From Candidatus Thalassarchaeaceae archaeon (GTDB lineage Archaea; Thermoplasmatota; Poseidoniia; Poseidoniales; Thalassarchaeaceae), in NCBI GenBank assembly GCA_029250425.1, contig JAQXFF010000164.1, positions 1 to 5,533 of the forward strand: a stretch of DNA of 5,533 nucleotides. The letters are read 5' to 3'. The notes beneath the pieces were generated by a model, which did not search any database, had not been told where the DNA came from, and saw nothing but the letters and a program-made list of their open reading frames with translations. The stretch's first letter is position 1; each line of letters starts with the position of its first letter. This document shows positions 1 through 4,229 of this stretch, piece after piece. Both the position numbers and the translations under genes were made by a program.

Positions 1-1070
1 TCACTCATGAGCGTCTCTACATGCGCTTCTGGTTTGGATGAAGAAGAATGAGATACCGCATCATTGCCATTACGATGGCGAGTAAGAACGGCGACTACAG
101 AACATAGAATCAGTGATTCAATGATGCCCACAGCTGGGACATTCAACAACCCCTTCTCTTCGACAACGGGTTCAACAGATGCATTCTCATAGTCGCCAGG
201 CATTATCATGAACCAATCCAAATCTCTTGGGATGTCTTCTGAAAGAAATTCATGTCCTTCACCATTGACGAGAAAATCATCTTCAATTCGAATTCCAAAC
301 CAACCATCATGGTAGATTCCAGGTTCCACTGTGACTGCATCCCATATCATCAGGGGTTGTTGGTTGTATGTCAATCCGAAAAGCGGATCATCAGTCCCAC
401 TAGAGAGTAAGGGTGGCTCATGGACACAGACTCCAAACCCATGCCCAAGTGAATGAATGAACAAATCACCGTATCCACGCTCGGTAATGTGAGTGCGCGC
501 AATGTCATCAGGTACCCATGCAGGAGTTCCTGCTTCGATGACAGGGAATGTCAAATTCTGTGCATCATAGACGGCCATGTATGAATCAATGATCGTGAAA
601 TTTTCGGTTTCACCAACGATGTATGTTCGTGTAATATCACTCACCCAATCATTCACGCGCGCGCCTAAATCAACGACGACCACGTCACCGGGCATCACTT
701 GTTTAGGCCCCGCTCCATTGTTGGCAGGGTCGCCATGCGGAATCGCACCATTTGCACCACTCGCGACAATTGTGTCAAAAGAATTCCAATTTGGATTTGA
801 ACCCGCATTGATCATTGCTTGGTCAATTTCACCAGCAATGAATGCTTCAGTGTAATTGGCACCCATCAAAACCTCCCACAGCATGAAGCGAGCAGTCTCT
901 TGCCCGATCTTTGAGATCCTCACCGTTTCACGAATGGAATCATCTTTGTTTGGAGAAATTCCTGTAGGGGAGGGGATGCGTCCAACTTCGGTTTCACATG
1001 CGGCTGCACAGGGGATGTAACTGAGTAGAAGCAAGGACAATACAAGCAATGGAACTACTCGCTTTAGCAT
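1..1070 (-). CDS. Secreted, membrane-anchored M24-family metallopeptidase (Xaa-Pro aminopeptidase-like), 3' end missing
   Basis: The frame is open from the ATG at 1070 to the left edge (356 complete codons, no stop), so the C-terminus is missing. Residues 1-25 form a signal peptide: KR near the start, a Leu/Val-rich core, then AAAC, a loose lipobox that could make it a lipoprotein at Cys25. Residues about 45-280 are a pita-bread (M24) domain. All five dimetal ligands are visible: Asp134 (VVDLGA), Asp145 (SDITRT), His210 (HSLGHGFG), Glu249 (TVEPGIY) and Glu263 (IRIEDDF). His206 and His217 have the spacing seen around the His ligand of aminopeptidase P, and His112 (IPHG) fits the substrate-side histidine. 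The N-terminal creatinase-like domain of aminopeptidase P is absent. Four N-X-S/T sequons (Asn72, 157, 172, 296) suit an extracellular archaeal protein. Residues about 308-330 form one membrane helix followed by RHR and a Ser-rich tail. Inference: it trims peptides outside the cell. Exact specificity (Xaa-Pro, Met or other) cannot be read from the sequence. Confidence 0.9.
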   Translation of the reverse strand, partial: MLKRVVPLLVLSLLLLSYIPCAAACETEVGRIPSPTGISPNKDDSIRETVRISKIGQETARFMLWEVLMGANYTEAFIAGEIDQAMINAGSNPNWNSFDTIVASGANGAIPHGDPANNGAGPKQVMPGDVVVVDLGARVNDWVSDITRTYIVGETENFTIIDSYMAVYDAQNLTFPVIEAGTPAWVPDDIARTHITERGYGDLFIHSLGHGFGVCVHEPPLLSSGTDDPLFGLTYNQQPLMIWDAVTVEPGIYHDGWFGIRIEDDFLVNGEGHEFLSEDIPRDLDWFMIMPGDYENASVEPVVEEKGLLNVPAVGIIESLILCSVVAVLTRHRNGNDAVSHSSSSKPEAHVETLMS

Positions 1071-1075
1071 GGCCG

Positions 1076-1079
1076 CACC
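1076..1079 (-). promoter_or_regulatory. Candidate ribosome binding site for the M24 peptidase
   Basis: On the minus strand GGTG lies five bases before the ATG at 1070 and matches part of the archaeal Shine-Dalgarno consensus. It supports that ATG as the start, which also gives a complete signal peptide. The match is only four bases, so it is weak evidence taken alone. Confidence 0.4.
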
Positions 1080-1137
1080 ATCACTGCGTGCACGCCGTGG
1101 TGTTTTGACGCTTCGGGCAACCTGCAGCGTCGAATTG

Positions 1138-2073
1138 ATGCGGGATGGGCTACACCGCACCGATATGGCGGGTGCGGCCAAGTCCTTTCTCCTCGGAGAA
1201 GCGAAGTGGTTTGGTTCAGACCATTTACCCCCCCGTTTACCACACGAAGTTGAAGCCCCGGATTCATGGAATGGTTGGCGTCGCCAGCGATTGAAACCGG
1301 GTCTTGTAGGGTTTCTTTTCCCTGCGGCTTGGTCCGCATTCCTTCTCGCAGCCGGATTAATTCCAATGTTACTTCACGCCTCAGGGCATGGAATTGGAAT
1401 GGATTTACAATTGGGTCTGATTCTTATTGTGGGTGCCTTCGTATTGCTTTGGTTGGGGGCTTTGAGAATTTCATTGAATCAAATTGAAGGCTCCCCTGCA
1501 AAGATGTTGATTTGGAATCTTGTTCGAGTTGAATCTGTTTTATTTGGTGTTTTGATTTGGATTGTCTACAATCAACCCGTTGGTTGGTTAGCTGTACTGG
1601 CCATGCTCATATTCATTCCATTGTGGTTGTCTCATGTCGTGCGAATTGCCACATTGTTGGCTTGGCCCCCAGCGCGATGGCTTCTACCGATTGCACATGT
1701 TGATGTTGGCCTTTCAACCATCGATTCCAAATGGGTTTCAGAATCCAAACGTTGGGCACGTCGCCCTCTCGCTCGACGATTGGTGAACCCGGGTGAAATG
1801 GGTGATACACACTTAGAGATGGTATTGTTTGGTGTTAGAGAAGGAAATCAAGATTTCATCGCGATTCATTTGGTACACCCTAGCGGTACAATTATCGATC
1901 CATTTGTGGGTCCATCAATCGGTTCATCCAGGCCGTTTTCCCATTTGGGTCCGACTTTCTCAGATGTCCCTAGCGTTGTATCCATACACGAAGAAATCGG
2001 TGTCCCACCGGTGTCCCCAGTAGTTGCAGAATGGCCATCATCCTTTGATCCAGAAACGAATGAAGAAGAGTAA
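1138..2073 (+). CDS. Unrecognised four-helix membrane protein with cytoplasmic C-terminal domain
   Basis: I do not recognise the family. The frame is open from an ATG at 1069, but that codon overlaps the start codon of the divergent peptidase gene. The later ATGs at 1138 and 1165 leave room for promoters, and 1138 (311 aa) is chosen with low certainty. No start has a clear Shine-Dalgarno, so a leaderless mRNA is possible. Counted from 1138, hydrophobic segments lie at about 56-80, 89-111, 124-143 and 147-167. A further semi-hydrophobic, Trp/Pro-containing stretch lies at about 168-185. Basic residues before helix 1 (WRRQRLKPG) and after helix 4 (KRWARRPLARR) place both ends in the cytoplasm by the positive-inside rule. 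The last roughly 100 residues look like a small soluble domain with beta-like stretches (LEMVLFGVREG, DFIAIHLVHPSGTIIDPF) and an acidic tail ending NEEE. No catalytic motif is evident. It sits alone, divergent from the peptidase and convergent with guaAb. Confidence 0.75.
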   Translation: MRDGLHRTDMAGAAKSFLLGEAKWFGSDHLPPRLPHEVEAPDSWNGWRRQRLKPGLVGFLFPAAWSAFLLAAGLIPMLLHASGHGIGMDLQLGLILIVGAFVLLWLGALRISLNQIEGSPAKMLIWNLVRVESVLFGVLIWIVYNQPVGWLAVLAMLIFIPLWLSHVVRIATLLAWPPARWLLPIAHVDVGLSTIDSKWVSESKRWARRPLARRLVNPGEMGDTHLEMVLFGVREGNQDFIAIHLVHPSGTIIDPFVGPSIGSSRPFSHLGPTFSDVPSVVSIHEEIGVPPVSPVVAEWPSSFDPETNEEE

Positions 2074-2076
2074 TTA
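2071..2076. other. Abutting convergent stop codons in TAATTA
   Basis: The palindrome TAATTA holds the TAA stop of the plus-strand membrane protein (2071-2073) and, read on the minus strand, the TAA stop of guaAb (2076-2074). There is no spacer, so any terminator for either transcript must lie inside the opposing gene. I saw no T-rich run in the few bases on either side. Confidence 0.9.
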
Positions 2077-3018
2077 TTCCCACTCAATAGTACCGGGTGG
2101 TTTGTGAGTGATATCATAGACGACTCGATTGACATGCCCCTTCAGCGTGTTGGTAATGCGTGTGCTAATCTTTTGCAGAATGCTGTGTGGGATCTCGGAG
2201 TAGCGCGCAGACATTCCGTCAATACTGCGAACTGCCCTGACTACAATTGTTTCTCCATAAACTCGAGCATCACCATGAACACCCACGCTACTTACTGGGA
2301 GCAATGCTGCAAAATATTGCCAAGGGATTTCCATTTCACCTGCTGCTGCAGCAGTTTCGAATTCTTCCTCCACAATGGCACATGCTTCTCTGCATGCCTC
2401 GGTTCTCTCTCGCGTGAGGTCACCCAAAACACGGACAGCAAGTCCCGGACCAGGGAATGGTTGGCGATTGCTACTTGGAATTTCCATTAACTCGGCCATG
2501 TTGCGCACTTCATCTTTGTAGAAATCACGCAGTGGCTCGACAATTGTTAGATCGACATCATCGGGCAAACCACCCACATTGTGGTGGCTCTTGATGACAT
2601 CTCTTTCCCCTCCACCAGATTCGATCCAATCTGGCGCAATGGTCCCTTGGACGAGATACTTGGCTCCACAAGCCGCTTGCTCTTCCTCAAAAACACGAAT
2701 GAATTGTTCACCGATGACTTTGCGCTTTGCTTCAGGTTCAGTCACACCTTCTAGGTGCTTGAAGAAGCGGTCACTCGCATCGACAACCTTCAGGTTGAGC
2801 CCCAATTCTGTGAGCATTTCTCGGACTTCTTCTGTTTCCCCTTTCCGCATAAATCCTGTATCGACATAGACACAGTGTAGCATTTCTCCAACAGCATTGT
2901 TGGCCATAACTGCAGCAACAGTCGAATCGATGCCGCCACTACAGGCGATGATTGCAACATCATCGATTTTCTCTTTGAGAATTGACACACCTTCGTCAAT
3001 AAGCATCTGTGCGTCCAT
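2074..3018 (-). CDS. guaAb: GMP synthase subunit B (ATP-pyrophosphatase and dimerisation domains), archaeal split type
   Basis: This subunit adenylylates XMP with ATP and aminates it to GMP, using ammonia from a separate glutaminase subunit (GuaAa), which is not in the window. Seen from the ATG at 3018 (314 aa): the PP-loop SGGIDST at 27-33, VDTGFMRKGE near 51-60, GTIAPDWIES and IKSHHNVGGLP in the synthetase core, VEPLRDFYKDEVR, then RQPFPGPGLAVRVLG opening the dimerisation domain, and the highly conserved end VYDITHKPPGTIEWE. The length matches stand-alone archaeal subunits. Bacterial and eukaryotic GuaA would carry an N-terminal glutaminase domain here, but purE occupies that place. A GTG at 3027 is also in frame, but it lies inside the Shine-Dalgarno AAGGTG and would overlap purE, so the ATG one base after the purE stop is preferred. 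It is the last gene of the operon and is probably translationally coupled to purE. Confidence 0.97.
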   Translation of the reverse strand: MDAQMLIDEGVSILKEKIDDVAIIACSGGIDSTVAAVMANNAVGEMLHCVYVDTGFMRKGETEEVREMLTELGLNLKVVDASDRFFKHLEGVTEPEAKRKVIGEQFIRVFEEEQAACGAKYLVQGTIAPDWIESGGGERDVIKSHHNVGGLPDDVDLTIVEPLRDFYKDEVRNMAELMEIPSSNRQPFPGPGLAVRVLGDLTRERTEACREACAIVEEEFETAAAAGEMEIPWQYFAALLPVSSVGVHGDARVYGETIVVRAVRSIDGMSARYSEIPHSILQKISTRITNTLKGHVNRVVYDITHKPPGTIEWE

Positions 3019-3019
3019 T

Positions 3020-3505
3020 TCACGCACCTTCCGACTGCGTCAATTCGTCGTCGGCAATGACCTTGTTCGTCATTTCTTCACGATAGGTGGCAAAGGCAGT
3101 GGCGAGGTCTTCATTTGAACAGGACAATATTTGCACCGCAAGAACTGCGGCGTTATCGCCACGATCAACTCCCACGGTTGCTACAGGCATACCTGGTGGC
3201 ATTTGAACAATAGAAAGTAGGGAGTCCAAGGGGACCTTTCCACCTACTGGGACTCCAATCACTGGTGCCATTGTCATTGATGCGATGACACCAGGCAAGG
3301 CTGCGGCCACACCTGCCATGCCAATGAAAACTTGGCAATTATTTTCAAGTGCAGCATCGATGATTCCTTCCAAATATTTTGGAGCACGATGTGCGCTGGC
3401 AACTCTCAATTCATATTCGATTCCGAAGTCATCGAGAATCTTTGTTGCCTTATTCGCCACAGGCAAATCCGAGCGAGAACCGAGGATGATGCAGACGTCC
3501 ATCAT
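3020..3505 (-). CDS. purE: N5-carboxyaminoimidazole ribonucleotide mutase, class I-like PurE
   Basis: PurE moves the carboxyl group of N5-CAIR to carbon to give CAIR in de novo purine synthesis, usually downstream of PurK. The protein has 161 aa, the normal size of a stand-alone PurE. Seen: the phosphate-binding GSRSD at 9-13, the catalytic SAHR at 37-40 (His39 matches the general acid/base histidine), AGVAAALPG at 64-72, IGVPVGG and SIVQMPPGMPVATVGV. SAHR rather than SAHK, and the absence of an AGRSN-type loop, point to class I (mutase) rather than class II (AIR carboxylase). Odd point: most class I enzymes have AAHLPG, whereas this one has AAALPG, with Ala69 where the second active-site histidine is expected. 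The first ATG (3505) overlaps the preceding stop as ATGA and has a GGTGG Shine-Dalgarno six bases upstream. A second ATG follows directly at 3502. LarB, a PurE relative, is unlikely because the protein is short and retains the PurE core motifs. Confidence 0.95.
   Translation of the reverse strand: MMDVCIILGSRSDLPVANKATKILDDFGIEYELRVASAHRAPKYLEGIIDAALENNCQVFIGMAGVAAALPGVIASMTMAPVIGVPVGGKVPLDSLLSIVQMPPGMPVATVGVDRGDNAAVLAVQILSCSNEDLATAFATYREEMTNKVIADDELTQSEGA
3025..3030 (-). promoter_or_regulatory. Shine-Dalgarno for guaAb inside the end of purE
   Basis: AAGGTG on the minus strand ends six bases before the ATG at 3018 and overlaps the last codons of purE. Position and strength favour 3018 over the in-frame GTG at 3027, which is part of this very motif. 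The arrangement suits translational coupling with purE. Confidence 0.65.
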
Positions 3506-4143
3506 GCTACGCCACCCGTGGTCGGTTCAAATGCCTCACGGTGTGCGTTGGCGCATTTGAATGGCGTGAAAACAGCCTGACTTCGGCGCAGTACCTCACC
3601 CTCTCCCGTTGTGTCAATTGTCCATGTCCAAATCCCTGGGTTGAGCCGATCACCTCCAGAATGTACCAACCAATTCCTCGCCCCAAACATTTGCCGATGG
3701 TGAGCTACAGCGAAGGGAAGGATGGGCGAAGGGAGATCCAACAACCACAACCCACCGACCCCTTCGCGTGCAGACAATAGTACAGTGGAGATACGACGGG
3801 AGATGTGTCTTTGGCTCTGCATGCAACGTGCTTCCAGCCATGCTGGCATTTCTTTGCCTGCCACCCAGAGATCAACAATGAGCAGAGCTCGCCCTGTTGC
3901 ACCGATTAGAGCAGCTTCCGCGAAACCACGAACTACAAGGGGTACAGTTTCACCTCTTCGTAAATCACAGAGAGCCCCAATCAATCGTTGAAGACGCAAC
4001 CTGGTTACAGTATCCAGTTCGGTGAATTCTCTAGGTTGGGGAAATACACCCCACAATGTCGAACGTGAAATCCAGCGAACATCTGTAAGATCCTCTGCAA
4101 AGTATCGCATCAGCCAAAGGCGAAGGTGCCCTCCGGGGTCCAT
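3502..4143 (-). CDS. Unrecognised soluble protein, first gene of the purE-guaAb operon
   Basis: I do not recognise this protein. From the ATG at 4143 it has 213 aa; a TTG at 4158 would add five residues. It has no signal peptide and no convincing membrane helix. It is unusually rich in Trp and Arg (for example RLWLMRYF, DVRWISRSTLWG, NPGIWTWTI). An N-terminal part of about 65 residues looks helical (TVTRLRLQRLIGALCDLRR). A stretch near 75-95 (VVRGFAEAALIGATGRALLIVDLWVAG) looks like a buried strand/helix core, and the end is beta-like with repeated Trp. I see no nucleotide-binding, metal-binding or helix-turn-helix motif. Its TGA overlaps the purE ATG (ATGA), so it is almost certainly cotranscribed and coupled with purE. 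A role in purine metabolism or its control is guilt by association only. Coding status rests on the long open frame, the overlap architecture and the lack of any competing frame of similar quality. Confidence 0.8.
   Translation of the reverse strand: MDPGGHLRLWLMRYFAEDLTDVRWISRSTLWGVFPQPREFTELDTVTRLRLQRLIGALCDLRRGETVPLVVRGFAEAALIGATGRALLIVDLWVAGKEMPAWLEARCMQSQRHISRRISTVLLSAREGVGGLWLLDLPSPILPFAVAHHRQMFGARNWLVHSGGDRLNPGIWTWTIDTTGEGEVLRRSQAVFTPFKCANAHREAFEPTTGGVA
3512..3516 (-). promoter_or_regulatory. Shine-Dalgarno for purE
   Basis: GGTGG on the minus strand lies six bases before the first purE ATG (3505) and inside the last codons of the upstream gene. It favours the first of the two adjacent ATG codons and, with the ATGA overlap, suggests coupled translation. 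Confidence 0.6.
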
Positions 4144-4175
4144 CTCAAGTAATCGCAAGACTCAAGGGTCGTTTG

Positions 4176-4194
4176 TCAATCAGTATTTGATTGA
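4176..4194. promoter_or_regulatory. Inverted repeat with TATA-like core upstream of the unknown gene-purE-guaAb operon
   Basis: TCAATCA (4176-4182) and TGATTGA (4188-4194) are perfect 7-base inverted arms around GTATT. Read on the minus strand the centre is CAAATACTG, a weak TATA-like element about 28 bases before the TTG at 4158 and 43 before the ATG at 4143. That is compatible with an archaeal core promoter and a very short leader. The dyad could be a regulator site. The T tract expected of a terminator for the upstream repeat-protein gene is absent. Partial repetition of TTGA continues to 4198. Confidence 0.4.
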
Positions 4195-4229
4195 TTGAAG
4201 GGGGAGGCGTGCTCCACTTTCAGTTTGGT

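Noticed and set aside
577..855. Plus-strand open frame of 92 codons
   Set aside because: It lies antisense to the M24 catalytic core, whose motifs and metal ligands are intact.
1071..1137. Possible small RNA or tRNA in the divergent intergenic region
   Set aside because: It is too short and shows no cloverleaf, T-loop consensus or stable stem.
2104..2869. Plus-strand open frames opposite guaAb
   Set aside because: guaAb shows full family conservation through this stretch. The opposite frames are Ser/Cys-rich shadows without recognisable features.
3020..3027. GTG at 3027 as the start of guaAb
   Set aside because: It is part of the Shine-Dalgarno AAGGTG that is well placed for the ATG at 3018, and it would overlap the end of purE.
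4203..4215. Small inverted repeat GGAG-GCGTG-CTCC downstream of the repeat-protein gene, a possible terminator
   Set aside because: The stem is only four bases, and no T tract follows on the minus strand, so it is not convincing as a terminator.
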